The notes beneath the pieces were generated by a model that worked only from the letters and a program-made list of their open reading frames with translations, had not been told where the DNA came from and did not search any database. The position numbers and the translations under genes were made by a program. From Dicaeum eximium (Eukaryota > Chordata > Aves > Passeriformes > Dicaeidae), in assembly GCA_013396995.1 (NCBI GenBank), contig VWZP01002845.1:7224429-7288428 (forward strand): a stretch of 64,000 bases of DNA. The letters are read 5' to 3'. Shown here piece after piece: positions 21,889 through 35,078 of this stretch (the first letter of the stretch is position 1; each line of letters starts with the position of its first letter).

Positions 21889-24800
21889 TTAACACAAAAA
21901 TATAGTATGACCGTGGTAAAAAAAGGCCTTTTCCTCTGATGAATCCCTCTTCATGTTCTCCCTGCAGTGCAAAGGGAATGAGACTGCAATACTTTTAGTT
22001 TGTAAAAACACATTTTTCTACCCAATTCTCTACCTAATTTTGAGCATTAGGTCAAACATTTAAACATTAGGTTAGCAAATGTTTGCCCCATCCAAGACTA
22101 CTCTCCTCATTAAAGTCTTGTAGACTCTTTCTGCCCCTGGAGAATTTTTAGGCATAAGTATGAGGCAGGGAAATAAAAAATAAAAAAAGAAAAGAAATCC
22201 AGTCTCATCCAACTTGCAATCCAGACAATGAGGAGCCTGATGATGTAGTGAATGCTGCAGAAAAGGAACTCACTTTGAAATCTGGTTGTTTAATGCAAAA
22301 AATCTCCACACATATGAAAGCAGCTTATACTCCAAGATATGAGATATCTAAAACCAGGTGAAAATATTAAGCAATGGGGTTACGTGATTTCAGCTTATGT
22401 CTTGTCTCCTATCTGGGAAGAATATTTCTCCTTCTTGTACCTAGAGAGGATAACTGACCTATCCCAAATTCCTCAGGAGTAAAAACAAATCAAGAAAACT
22501 CAGGGGCAAAGTTGAATTCTCTACAAAACCCTTGGGTCTGAAATATTCTGGGGGCTGAGGCAGTGGAGAGAGTATGGAAAAGCACCGTAGAAGGGGCTTT
22601 AAAAGATTAGGGGGCAAGTGTCTGTGCAAGAATGGGTGCTGTGAGAGGAAATGCACTGTGAGAGGAATGTGAGAGGATGCAGAGAAAGCACAATGAGAGC
22701 CTGAATCCTTAAGGCAGTTTCTCAAGATATGGCTGGCTGATGGTTCCTACATTCACAAATGTAATGAAGCCAAATGCAATGAGTGGACTTAATTGTTTGT
22801 CAGTGGTGCCAGGATGCTGTGCCTTTCAGTGCCACAGCGCTCAACACCTGCTAAACTCAGCTGGTGTCACCTTAATGGGGCAAGCAAAAGGCCTCTCTGT
22901 CCTGCAGGACTGTGGGAATGCCAGAGCTCCTGGGGCACAGCCTGAGGTCAGGATCCGAACAAGCTCCTTTTTCATTGTGGTTGGGTGAGGACACCAAAGG
23001 AAATATGAAGTGTTGGAAAGACCCTTCAAGATGTGTGAACAGCATCTTCGTAGCAGGATACCACTGCTGGGCCTGTGGGTCAGGGAGAAGTTCAAGAGGA
23101 ACAGAAGACAGAGGGCCCATGTTCTCCCCAGACAAAGCAGGGCAAGAATAGGAGGGTTCAGGCAAGGCTGGTTGTCTTGTCTGTCACACTGAAGGCAAAG
23201 AGAACACCATGAATAGATGGTATTCAGACTATTTCTTGGTCAGAAGAGCTCTCTTTCTGTCCATTGCCAATGCAAATGTTGTCAGAACAGTCTGTTCAGT
23301 CCTAAAAGGATTGCATAACCCAAGTAAGAAAAAATCCTGTTTCTCTAACTGTCCTGAGGTTTTTTTGCCAAAGGGCAGTGAGAAGAAGAACAGGAAAAAA
23401 TGGTAAGTGAATTTCTTGCTGTTATGAGAATCAAGCACCTAATAAGCCACACCATCTCATTCTGCTCTCAAGAGCATGCATGGCACTGAAAAAGACATCC
23501 AGGTATCCAATTACAAATCTGTACAGAAAAGTTTAGGAAAAGCTAACCTGAATCGTCTTCAAAAATACTTAAATTGTTTGAACAGTTCTATTTATTGATG
23601 GTTGGTCTGTGGTTGGTTTGGCTCACCAAATCAATTTTGGTGATTTTCTTGCTTACTTTTAGGAGGAATAATATTAGTGTTTGCAAACATATGGATATAA
23701 CAAATCCAACCATCTAGATTATTTAAAACTAAACACAGAAGAAAAACCTTGTTGTTTCCTTAAGCTGGCAAATAAATGTGTGCCAGAATCAGAAATTAAT
23801 TCAGGTTTTGACACTGTAGCTCTGAAGTCTTGCATAATTATTTCTCTCTTGATTTGTTTCCAGACAGATTGCCAGATCACCATACTGTGCTATTACAATT
23901 TCCAATTCTCTGTAGAAACCAACATTTTGGTGACTATTTAGAAATATTATCATAGAAGAACAAGTACTATACTCCTTAAAATGTCTTGATAAGATCTTTT
24001 TTCTTACTTAATTTTAATTTAGTATGCATATTTAAATTTATTGGCATAGCTGATCTAATATTTTATCATGGTCAGTGAACTATATTACACAGTAGAATCA
24101 CACTAGCTGCATACCACCCCCATGTCTGCAAAGTATTATAAAGATCATCATTCTTTAATTCTCTAATCATCATTCTTTAATAACAATTACAATACCTATA
24201 AAACCAGAAACCTCTCTAATATTTGTATTAATGTATCAATAATAAATTAACCAATAAATGGTGGACAAGGAATCACAAGCAATAAACGCTTAGTTGACTT
24301 TACTATTCACTATAATTTATGCACCTAGAATTTGTCTAATGGCACTTTTATAATGGTATTGGGACATTGTTATTGTGTTTTATTAACTTGACCTGCTATA
24401 AAGAAAAAATTTGTGAAATACACTATGCTGACTTCATATTGAGTCATACATTTCATAGTTAAAATCATTTTCTTTGCTTAAGACATGTCATTTTAATCCA
24501 TAAAAAGTTAATCTAATGTTGAAATAAATTTACCAAAGTAATCAGTTCTTGTACTTTTTTAAAACCTTCAAACATTTTCAGATTTAATTTTCTAAGTAAA
24601 AAATCTTCTGCAAGATAAAGAACTAGAGGAACCACAAGTAAATGTCAAAAAGATCCACAAGGATTGTGAACCAGTCCCCTGCTCAATTATTCTGCCATTA
24701 CGAACTGAGTGTGAACTGATGGTAATTGAAGTGAGAAAGGCACTAAAACATTTTCCAAAGCACCATCTGCAATGAATCAGAGGAATGAAGATAAAATGAC

Positions 24801-25204
24801 AAGGACATTTAATGACAGGATTGTGCCCCTGCCCGCCTTTCTGCTTAAAAAGGTCTGGCCGAATTCCAGTTAGAAATGATCCCAGCACAATGAGTATACC
24901 ATTTCTCTGTCATGTGTAACTGGGTTTCACAGAGATATTTGAAGAATGCAGTTAAGCATCTCTTTGAAATCTGGACTGTTCCCAACCTTTCCAGTGCTCG
25001 TGATACTCTGAGTAGATCTCTTTCCCTCATATTTTTTCTACCCTCAAAAAAAAAAAAAATCTGTATAATTTGGGAGGCAGCATCACTGGTAATGAATGGT
25101 ATTACGCCTCATAAGTAAATCAAGTGTATGAAGGATCATCCCCCCTCTTCGTCACAGCCCTTCCCACTCAGTTCTCACCTTTCTATATCCTCTCATAGCA
25201 CACT
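21889..25204. other. Noncoding stretch, nothing recognised
   Basis: Unique-looking sequence, AT-rich from about 23,950 to 24,600. 22,740-23,165 is more GC-balanced with overlapping short open frames on both strands but no recognisable domain. A 12-bp direct repeat ATCATTCTTTAA occurs twice near 24,150. No repeat family or RNA gene was recognised. Confidence 0.5.
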
Positions 25205-27158
25205 ACAGACCCTCACCTGTGCTCTCCAAGCTTGGGAACAAGGCATCCCACCAAACAGGAAGTCAGGCAAAAACATCAGGAGATCTTCAAGCATGAAAAA
25301 GGAGCAAGATCCTGGACAAGCACAGACACAAAAATAAAACTTAAAAAAGGTGGAAATAAGGACAGGTAGCCTGGGAGGCATACAGAAAAATTGTCTGAGC
25401 ATTCAAAGATCAGTTAGGAAAGTTGGCGCCCTGGTAGAATTCAATCTGGCCAGGGACACCAAGGGCAACAAGAAAAGCTTCTATAGGTATGCTGCTGATA
25501 AAAGGAAGGGTAGGGAAAATATAGGGCCCCTCCAAAAGGAAATGGGAGACCTGATTACCTGGGATACAAAGAAGGTTGAGGTACTCAACAATATTTTTGC
25601 CTTGGTCTTCACTGGCAGGTGCTTTAGCCACACCACCCAAGTCTCAGAAGGCAAAGACAGGTATTGGGAGAATGAAGAACCACCTGCTGTGGGAAAAGGC
25701 CATGTTCAAGGACATCTAAGGAACCTGAAGGGGACCAAGTCCATGGGGCCTGATGAGGTGCATCAGTGAATCCTGAGACAGCTGGCAGAAGAAGTGGCTA
25801 AACTCCTCCCTGTCCATCACATCTAAGTCATGACAGCAGCAAAGTTCCCACTGACTGGAAAAGGGAAAATATAAACCCCATTTTTTTAAAATTAAAGAAA
25901 GGAAGACCCAGGGAACTACAGATCATGGAACAAATCATCCTGGAATCTATGCTAATGCACATGAAAATTAGGAGGTGACTGGTGGCAGCTGACATGGCTT
26001 TACCAAGGGCAAAATGTGCCTAACAAAGCTGGTGGCCTTCTACAACAGGGATAGAGTTGGTGGATAAGGGAAGAGTAACATATACCTGGACCTGTGCAAA
26101 TCATTTGACTCTGCTCCACATAACATCCTTGTCTCTAGACAGGTGGATTGACCACTCAGTGGATAAGGAACTGACTGTATGGTGTACTCAAAGAGCTGTG
26201 GCTCCATGTCCAAGTGGAGGACAGTGAGGAGTGGTGTTCCTCAGGGATCAGTATTGGAACCAGGGCCATTCAACCTCTTTGTCAGTGACATGGACAGTGG
26301 GATTGAGTGCACCTGCAGAAAGTTTGCTGACACCAAGCTGTGTGGTGCTGTCAACATGCTGGAGGGAAGAGATGCCTTCCAGAGGACAGGTTTGAGAGGA
26401 GGATCCCTGTGAATCTCATGATGTCCAACAAGGCCAAGTGCAAGCACCTGCACCTGGGGTGGAATAATCCAAAGCATAATTATAGGCTGAGAGGAGAATG
26501 GATTGAGAGCAGCACTGAGGAAAAAGTCTTTGGGCTGTTGGTTGATGAGAAGCTTGATGTGACCTGTCAGTGTGTGCTTGCAGCCAAAAAAGCCAATGTG
26601 TCCTGGGCTGCATCCAAAGCAATGTGGGCAGCAGGGTCAGGGAGGGGATTCTGCCCCTCTGCTCTGCTGAGATGCCACTTGGAGTGCTGCATCAGCTCTG
26701 GGGCTCTCAACAAAAGAAAAAGATAGACCTTTTAAAGCTAGTCCAAAAGAGGGCTACTATGAAGACAGGCTGAGAGAGCTGGGGTTGCTTAACCTTGACA
26801 AAGAGAAGACTCTGGGGACACCTTAGAGCAGCTTTCCAGTACCTGAAGGGGACTACAAGAGAGTGGGAGAGGGACTTTTCATGTAGGCATGTAATGACAG
26901 GACAAGGGGAACGGCTTCAAACTGGAAGATTTAGATTAGATGTTAGGAAGAAATTCTTCCCTGTGAGGGTGGTGAGTCACTGCCATTGGTTGCCCAGAGA
27001 AGCTGTAGATGCCCATCCCTGGAAGTGTCCAAGGCCAGGTTGGTTGGGGATTTAAACAACCTCATCAAGTGGAAGGTGTCTCTGCCCATGGCAGTGGAGT
27101 TGGAAAGAAATAATCATTAAGGTACCCTCCAACTCAAACTATTCTAGGATTCTATGAA
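25205..27158 (+). mobile_element. CR1 LINE, about 1.95 kb, 5'-truncated, with degenerate ORF2
   Basis: The longest CR1 in the window, in sense orientation. It begins in the linker between endonuclease and reverse transcriptase (GACAGGTAGCCTGGGAGGCA, then AGGGACACCAAGGGCAACAA). It continues through RT blocks and ends with the CR1 3' UTR and a degenerate terminus (CCTCCAACTCAAACTATTC, TAGGATTCTATGA). Readable protein pieces are the linker at 25350-25769 (ARDTKGNKKSFYRYAADKRK), the RT palm at 26179-26412 with GVPQGSV, and the C-terminal part at 26340-26726. Stop codons (for example 25767) and frame changes separate them. A stretch near 26135, before the downstream RT blocks, is deleted. The 5' boundary is approximate. 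Confidence 0.95.
26179..26412 (+). pseudogene. CR1 reverse transcriptase palm fragment, catalytic motif damaged
   Basis: This open piece contains the RT signature GVPQGSVLEPGPFNLFVSDM (GVPQGSV at 26233-26253) and then the catalytic region read as KFADTKLCGAV at about 26320-26352. In CR1 RTs that position reads FADDTK. Here one of the two adjacent aspartates is missing: the codons are TTT GCT GAC ACC AAG at 26323-26337, an apparent in-frame loss of one codon. Those aspartates bind the catalytic metal ions, so even an intact frame would be inactive. It is part of the CR1 copy and not a host gene. Confidence 0.85.
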
Positions 27159-27761
27159 ATAAAGGCTTCCAAAAGACCGAATCCGTTTTGAAAGTAAGTT
27201 CTTCCAATGTTCGGTTACTTTCACTGCTGAAAATACACTCCTTGTTTATAATCCTTTGATTTATTTTCTTCTGCAAAGTTACTTTATCATGAAATTTCAG
27301 GTTGTGATCCATTAATCTCTAAATGAACCAATTCTCACATAAATACTTAATTAAATTTTCCATGTTTTCCAGCCTTTGGGGCTTTCTTGTACTTTTTCTC
27401 TGGTGCGGGCAAAGAACTGAACAAGATACCATACATTGCTAGAATGATAAAACACTGTGAGAAGCCAAACTAATAGCTAGAAGCAATGGTATAATAAAAA
27501 GGCAGTTGAAAAAGTATTTTTATCTTGAATAGATTTTGGATTATAGTTAACAGAAACCTCACATTAAAATAATAAAAACAATAATTCCATGAAATAGCAT
27601 TTCGTACGCATCATATTGATTCCACTCTGTCTGTTATCCGATTGCTTAAAGTTAAGATTGGAAAGCATTTATAATCCTTTGCTGACAGGGAATAAGAAAA
27701 CAAAATTATTTCAAATCATGGGATGATGCGGACTAGCTGGTGAGACCAGACTATACAAGAT
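27159..27761. other. Noncoding stretch, nothing recognised
   Basis: AT-rich unique-looking DNA between the long CR1 and the next short CR1-type tail. No gene or repeat was recognised. Confidence 0.5.
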
Positions 27762-27805
27762 CATAGAATCATAGAATATTCCAAGTTGGAAGGCATCTGT
27801 TAAAG
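27762..27805 (-). mobile_element. CR1-type 3' tail, antisense
   Basis: TCATAGAATCATAGAATATT followed by CCAAGTTGGAAGGCATCTG is the reverse complement of a CR1-type 3' end. The AATATTCC variant also occurs in tails shared by CR1-X-like LINEs and CR1-mobilised SINEs. Only about 45 bp is recognisable, so the full identity is open. Confidence 0.8.
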
Positions 27806-28711
27806 AGATGAAGTGTTTGATCTTCAGTTACCACATTGCATGGACGTTCCTGCATAAAAAGGTTTTGGCTTCCTATCAAAGCTGAAAATATTTATGGGTT
27901 TGCAACTCAGTTTTTCCAACAACAGTCTAAGATCCTTATGACCCATAGGTATATTTTATGAGAAATTTGTTTTGTTTGAACTACCTTCCCCCCTCCCTGA
28001 TTGTCTTTTCACAACACTTACAACATGAATTTTTTATCTTCTGTTTTCTGAGTTAGTTCTGCATTAACATATCTGAATGTTACTGTAAGAAATGGAGGAC
28101 ATGGAATTAAATTTTTACAGAGTAGACCATTTCATTGTTAATTGAAAGATGCTAATTGTGTCTCTCTTAACCTCTCTTGATTTTTTTTTCTTTTTAAGTA
28201 GGAAGTGGCTCAAAAATCAAGACAATTCACTTGTATAAGAAATACTTCCATTAAATGTACTGAAAATATGTGGTACATACAAGACACATAATGTGTATCA
28301 TATTGGAATCAATTTAACCTTTTCTTTTGAAAGACTCACAGCAAAAGGAAAGAAATATGCAAGGCTCTAGTTCAGAGCCCTCTGAAGACACTGGGACATT
28401 TACCAGGCTAAAGTGAGAAGAGATTAGATTTTTAAACTATTCCATTTCTACCAGTACTTTAGAAAAGTGAAGTGTATTTCCATTTTAAGAAGCCACCTGT
28501 CATGCCATGCATAATCAGTGCTAAGGGTGAGATTAGCATGGGTTTTTTCCACAGTAAATACAGCAAATGCTGGCTGTTGGAGAAGACCAGAAGTATTTTT
28601 AGTTTTGAGCAAACTCAACAACCAGTTCTGGATGAAAAGGAGAAGGAAAAAGTTTTGAATTTGTTTAAAATTCAATATTTTTAAATTATCTGGGGACTTT
28701 ACAAAATGGTG

Positions 28712-28713
<2 letters not shown>
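27806..28713. other. Noncoding stretch, nothing recognised
   Basis: AT-rich unique-looking sequence. Open frames on both strands at 28448-28684 overlap each other and show no domain. Confidence 0.5.
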
Positions 28714-28743
<30 letters not shown>

Positions 28744-28769
28744 GTTTTGTTTTGTTTTGTTTTGTTTTC
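28714..28769 (+). repeat. (TTTTG)n microsatellite
   Basis: About eleven consecutive TTTTG units without interruption. An uninterrupted pentanucleotide run of this length is likely to vary in length between individuals. Confidence 0.95.
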
Positions 28770-30737
28770 TCAGTTACAGAAAAAGAGGATTTGCTAGAGC
28801 TGGAGAGGAATGTAATGGAGGTAAATAGGAATGTGTAATGCAGCTGCAGATGACAAGACAGAATAAAAAATGTTTAAACAAGCAAGAAAGCACTCTCCAG
28901 TTCAGGGAAAGGGCGCTGAGTCTTAGCCTGTGTAGGTGAGCAGAGCCTGGGAAGCCTCCTGCCCACCTCTCCCCATTGCCCTGGCCATGGCATTTGGCAG
29001 GACCTCTTTCCAGGTGATGTATGGAAATATCAGGGGTAAGGAATGGTGATGCAGAACAGAGACAGGCACATTTTTGGCTCTGCTCCATGCCACTAACAGC
29101 AGATCTTTGAGACATTGCAGCTCCCCAGCAATCCTTGCAATAGGACATACATAAATGGTCCTTGCTATAGGATGTGCATAAAGCCACAAGGAAGTAGACA
29201 GTAAGGTAGCAATTATTTTAAATACAGGCTGCCTTAACGGTCTCATGAGCTCCTCTAAGGGGAAAAAAACCTTAAAATTACAGTAGTCAAAAGTTACAAA
29301 TGAAATAAACACATTTTTCCACATTCACGTTTTGTATTTCTGCACCTGCATTGAAATTCTGTATTGATAAATGAATTTATACAGTTGATTTCACAAAGAC
29401 AGTGAGTATATCGCTACCATCTGTGCACCAAAACTTTATAAAAATACAGTATCAGAAAAAAGTTGGCATTAAAAATGTTCTAAAACTGTGACTGATTATT
29501 CCAGGCTCTTAAAATTTTTTTTCATATTAGGTTTTCATTAGAATTTGGTATAGGGTAATAGGGTGAATTTCCAAACCTTAAAAGATCAGGCAAAAGAAAA
29601 AAAATTATAGCAAGCAAATCCTTATAAAAGCAATATCACATCCAGAAGAAACATGTCATTTTGGGTCTTCCAAATACTTTGAAAAGAATAAAATGTGGTT
29701 TGGAAAGAAGTGTGGTATGCTTTGAAATTCCAGCTGAAAAACCAAGGAAGACCTATTTGTTTTCTTCTGCCTTTTCATACAGCCCTTCTGGATTTATATT
29801 TTTTAGTATCTCTAAAGCATTTTCAGACCACTTTGTATGACAGGTTGAATATACATCATTATTTTTGTTGCTAGGACAAATGAGATAATTGTAAATGTTT
29901 TGTCTGCAATAAGGGAACTGCTATCAATTTATGTGGGATAAGCAATAAAGCCATGGGCAAGCACGTGGTATTGTGGGGTGGGAATTAGCTGCTTTTGGTG
30001 CCAATTGACAGAAGAAACAAAACTGAGATTCTTATGGAGGAAAGCAGTTCTTTACAGATTTCACTTTATGTCAGTGGCAGACTTGTTGCAACAGATATCT
30101 GACCATGACATGCAGGTGGTAAATCACTAAGTCACACTTGGTTGTCAGTGGGTTTGTGCTTTTAAGTCACCAATGGCTCTGAAATTTCAGAGATAATACT
30201 TACTTAGGGATGATCTGCAGCACTAGAAGTGAGGGGGGAGACACCCTCATCCCCCTGACATCTGGACCATGATAAGACTGAAGGAATCCCTGAGGTCAAA
30301 CTTGGCCCAAAGAATCTCTTCAAACACCTGCATCTTGAAAGGAATTTTCCATCCTTTCAGCTCCCACTTTCTGCCAAGGAAGTACAATAAATGTAGGAAC
30401 ATAATTCAATGAGGTCTTTTCTTTAAGCTATGCATATCTTTCTGTCTCTCTAGTCTTTCCCAGGTTCGAAAAATGTGAGAGTAAAAGACACACAGCAAGT
30501 ACATGATGATCCTTCCCAGCTTCTGGATGTTGATGGTTGGGGGCCTTTCTGCATTAAGGCTGCACTCAAGGTGTTACAGTTAATAGCTATCAAGAGATTT
30601 ATTTCTGAATAATTTAAAGAATTCCTTTTGAATCCATGTGTACATTTTTTCTTGACACCATCTGACAGCAAAAAAAAATCTATGTTGTTTTCTGAGCTGT
30701 GTAAAAATATTTTTTCTTAATTTAAAACTTACCTTCA
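28770..30737. other. Noncoding stretch, nothing recognised
   Basis: 28,774-29,324 has overlapping minus-strand open frames of 137 and 133 codons in different frames. Neither shows a recognisable domain, so both are taken as fortuitous. The remainder is AT-rich and unique-looking. Confidence 0.5.
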
Positions 30738-30887
30738 GGTGTTGGAATCACTGTCCCTGGAGGTGTTTAAGGAAAGACTGGCTGTGGCACTCAGTGCCAT
30801 GATCTTGATACCCTTGTGTTCATATGTTGAACTTGATGATCTCAGAGGTGTTTTCCAATCTAATTAATTCTGTGATTCTGTGATTCA
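30738..30887 (+). mobile_element. CR1 LINE 3' end fragment
   Basis: About 150 bp of CR1 3' UTR in sense orientation: GAATCACTGTCCCTGGAGGT, then GGCTGTGGCACTCAGTGCCA, then CTTGATGATCTCAGAGGTG and the terminal TTCTGTGATTCTGTGATTC. It shares the GTGGCACTCAGTGCCAT module with the CR1 at 16.8 kb, so both probably belong to the same subfamily. Confidence 0.93.
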
Positions 30888-33800
30888 AGTTTTACAGTTC
30901 TAAAGCTCATGTGCAAAAAAAGGTAAATATTTCCATTTTTTCCATGTCTTCCATATCAGTTATGATTTTATATTTCTCTCTTGTAGCCTTCCTCTTCTTT
31001 CCTTTTCCAAGTAGAGTAGCACTTTCTCTGATATTTTTTTGCCCAGCAGCTTTTCATTGCCTGGAAGCAACTCCATAGATATTAGCATGCTTGTGACACT
31101 TTCCTTTATCTTTTTTTCAGTTTTCCTATAGCCATTTGTGCAGTGACCAGAGTGAAGAGTACATCAGAGATCAACATGATAGCATAATATTTTTTTCTAT
31201 TTATCAGTTCCTTTCTTAGTAATTTCTAGCACTCTGATGTACATTTCTGCCACCCTAACCCCATTCTCCCCCCACACTCCCCAATCACTGATCACTGAGA
31301 TAGTGGGGTTTTTTTGGGAAACAACCACAGGGACCTCAAGAAATTTCTCCTTAGTAAACATAATTTATACCCTATCACTGCATATTTATCATTAAGTATA
31401 ATCTGGCCTATAAGCCTTAGTTTGCATGCACTGACCTTTAGATCCACCTTCCATTTTATTGTTAAATCTATTAAGATTATGATATTCTAATGGACCTTTG
31501 AAATGAACTTTAGATTTGACCGTATCAAATAATTTTGTCAGAAGACTTTGCTTCCTCATTATTCACATACTTTTCTACTTTCGTTATGAATATGCTGAAG
31601 ATATCTTATGGCTCTGCAACGCTTCCACTGTGAAAATCACTTTTGTATCTCTACACATAATTACCTACATCTTAGAAAACTATTGCTCAATAAGGATTTT
31701 TTGTCCTCTCACAAATTACCTCATACCCACCCCCGAACTGAGACACCCAGATGCCCAACTTAGGACCATCTCCTTTGCAAATGCCTTTGCTCACAAAAAG
31801 TAAAATAAAAACACATCATCAACAACAAGAAATGCAGATACAAGTTCAAAATCTGCCTAGGCTTTTTTTTTTTTTTTTTAAGATGAAAGACACATCCATC
31901 CACTAGATTTCAACTGATAGCTCTCCAATGAGACTGTAGACCAAACTGGGCACAGAAATTGCTTTTTCTAGATCTTTAAGAGTTACGTTAAAAGGGACAA
32001 AGTATATGACATACTACCTATACACATTATTCTTCTTGTTGAATTAAAACTATTTATCAAAATCAGGTTCTCATCTGCTTGAAAGAATGCTTTAAATAGA
32101 CCAGGTAAGCAGTGTGTGGAAATGGATGTGGAAAACAAAGAGCAAATGATTCATCACAAATCTCTTACTCTTCAAGAGGCAAAACATTTACATGACAGTT
32201 TCTTGTTATTGTGGCACCTGGTTATATTTCCCCATTTGTCACTTATTTACTTTTGCAATTAACTCCTGGTAGTGGATGGTTGGGTAAGCCTGAGCTCTGC
32301 TAAAAGGGACAGAGGATGTGGATGACAGGACATTATCTGTGTTAGTCTGTGTCTGCACTGTCTTAAATTGCCAGGTATTGGCTTATCTGCTTAACAGGGA
32401 CTGTACCAGCAGCACAGTGGTGGCATCAATGATAGAACTTCTAATGCAGCAACTGATTCAAAAAATTAACCTCAGGGAAAGTGTGCATCCATTTTGCTCC
32501 ATTTTTCTAAATGGTAGTGTTTGGTGAGGCAGTGAAAAGGGATGTAAAATATGCTTTGCCCTACATTTGTGAACAGTTCTTAGTTCTCATCTTACATGAA
32601 TGATAACTGTAATTAGAAAAGAAACAGCAAGGTATTTTCTGCCCAAAATCACACAAAATGTGCACCTGCCACAGGAAAAATGCTCAGCTCATATGGTTTA
32701 CACTAAATCTGAACCAAAGCACCTTATTTCTTTATAAACTAAGTATAATTAACTGGCAATGACTGAATTACTTCAGGATCGAGATCAGTGATACAGCAGA
32801 CAAATTGCAATACTAAACACAAAATATCAGCAAATACCAGCAGATTTCTAATCACCCTTGCACAGCCAAGTAGAGGCTGGGTGGGCATCCCTACACAAAC
32901 CTTTATTTTCGTGCTGTGGCCTTTCCCTGAGTCATACCATGCCACTGAGATGCAGACATACACCCACTGGCTGTTTCAACAATTATACTTTTTTATAAAT
33001 TGGTCTATTCCTCAGGAGCTTCAAACCAGAATTCTTTGCTAGGGAATTCCTATCACAAACCTTGGAAAACTTGTAAAAATTCCTTATATTGCAGCTGTCT
33101 GGTTTAGTCATTGTCATAGTCTTTCACTATTAACAGTCACATTAAATAGTAAAGAGAGCAGAAAGATGGTTTTGTGGGCTTGGAAAACAATTTATTCCAT
33201 TTGCTTTATATTTGATTAATATAAAAAAGTAGAAATAATACGTTTTAAAAATTAAAACAAAGCCTTTGAAAGTAAGGCTGCACAAGATGTGATTTGGAGC
33301 TAACTGTGCCACTCCCTGTGAACCAAGTCTTCACCAAAATAGGCTGGAGAGCATGCTCTGACGTGTTTGCACAGTACATGGCCAGTCCAATGCTTTCTGC
33401 TTTCAACAGAAGCCAGGAGAGTTAGGCAGAGATTTTTAAATGCCTTAAGGCATGGAAATATGAAACAGTAATGGTAAACTGTAAAATGATTGACTTCTGT
33501 GGCTTAGTGGTTGCTGGAATTAGGAGCCCACAGAATAGCCTTCACTTCTGGTGATGCAGGTGATGTGGCACATCCCAACCAACACCCAGCTCTGCAGGCA
33601 GCTGCCTCACTACCTCTGCCCCGCAGAGTTGCTTCAGTTTGGGTGTGTTTAGGGGCATTTTTAGGCTATTTTTGAGTTATTTGGGGAGGGTGGATTTCAC
33701 AAGGGCACATATTCAGAGGTATTCATACTGTTTGTTAGAGCACCTGACAACAGGGCTGACATTAGGAGGCTACAGGACAGAGATTGCAGAGCTTTTCCAG

Positions 33801-34204
33801 TGGCAAAAGCCTCCACTTACCCACTGGAGGGGCCTGATGGAAAACCATGGACATAGCTAAGGGTGGGCCCTGTAACAATCTAGATTAGGCAAAAAGTTGC
33901 AGAGAGGAATTTCCCAGTCTCTTTATTCATCATTTATGTTTAAAAGAGTTGAACAACTGTAGTTATTAAACGGTCGAAGAAAAGGGTTTAGTTTTGATGG
34001 CAGTAACACTGGTATAAATCAATGTGAAGCAGTGGAGTTACCCCATCATGTCATGGTGAGTAAGGCTGGGCTTAGGCAAAGAAAAGAAGGGAAGACTCAG
34101 ATTCCCTCTGTATCCTTATTTCAACTGTGCTTCATTTTAGCAACTGCGTTTGCTTCCTCGGTGTCATAAATATTTTATATTCCTTCAGCCGCTGAGCTCA
34201 TCAT
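30888..34204. other. Noncoding stretch, nothing recognised
   Basis: Unique-looking sequence with a T18 run at 31863-31880. A pyrimidine-rich acceptor-like AG near 31120 is followed by a short open stretch, but no donor is convincing. No repeat family or gene was recognised. Confidence 0.5.
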
Positions 34205-34224
34205 TTAAACAGGAAGGCATTTAG

Positions 34225-34520
34225 CAGCGCTGCTCTCATTCGGCTTTAAGACGTACTTCAAGCACAAGATTAAATCCTCAACTGATGTAAAATAGCGCAG
34301 CCCCACCGGGCCTGGAGGAGCTGCTTCCCCAAGTGCCGGCGGCGTTTCTGCTTCCATTACTTCCAGAAGAAGCCCCAAGTCCTCCCGGGAGCTCCCCTTG
34401 CCACGCTGCTCCTGCCAGGCGAGCTGGGGGCTGCGCGGGGTCGTCACGCGATGGCTTGTGCTGATCTCGGCGCGGCGCTTGGCTCCTGCGGCCCCGGGCA
34501 GCCCCGCTATGATACTGCAC
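34225..34520. promoter_or_regulatory. Isolated CpG-rich islet
   Basis: More than twenty CpG dinucleotides fall within about 300 bp, for example GCCGGCGGCG near 34337, TCGTCACGCG near 34440 and CTCGGCGCGGCGC near 34466. The surrounding kilobases are CpG-poor. This retained CpG density suggests an unmethylated element such as a small promoter or regulatory island, or a recently inserted GC-rich sequence. A 154-codon open frame crosses it on the minus strand (34205-34669), with no recognisable domain. No TATA box or annotated transcript can be shown from sequence. Confidence 0.4.
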
Positions 34521-35078
34521 CTTGTGGCTATTACAGTGATGTAGAGCAGCAGACACAAGTCCACAGCACCTGAGACCCAAACAAACCTAAAATGGTTTAG
34601 TTGGTCCAGTGTTTTCTCCATGAAAACTTGTGCAACCACACATGTTTTAGCTGGACTGCACTGGCTCATGTAAACTAACTGAAGTTATCCTTTGGCATTA
34701 CTTGGCTGGGTGACCAGCCACATTCAAATCAAAATAGAGAGCTGTATGTGGCATTCACCTTGAATGCAACAAATGTTTACCATAAGAAGAGAAATTGTAC
34801 TCTTTAGGGAAGCATATAATTTCCTTTTGCTCTTGTTTTCTCTGCCCAACAAGGATAGGAAAACAGGGCTGCTAAATCATATCCGGATTATAATTCCAGA
34901 TATTCAAGCACTTTAAAAGTGTAAAATTGGATATGAATAGCAAAAGATGTGCCTGATATTCTACCCCTATATTAAGATACTTTAAGTCTTCCAAATATTT
35001 TGATCCATCTCAAGCACCCCTGCAATGCCTAGTCATAACCAAGATAATTTTTAAGCAGTCATCTCTAGGCAAGCATCT
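34521..35078. other. Noncoding stretch, nothing recognised
   Basis: AT-rich sequence between the CpG islet and the long minus-strand open frame. At 35062-35089 a short CATCTCTAG-containing unit is partly duplicated. Nothing else was recognised. Confidence 0.45.
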
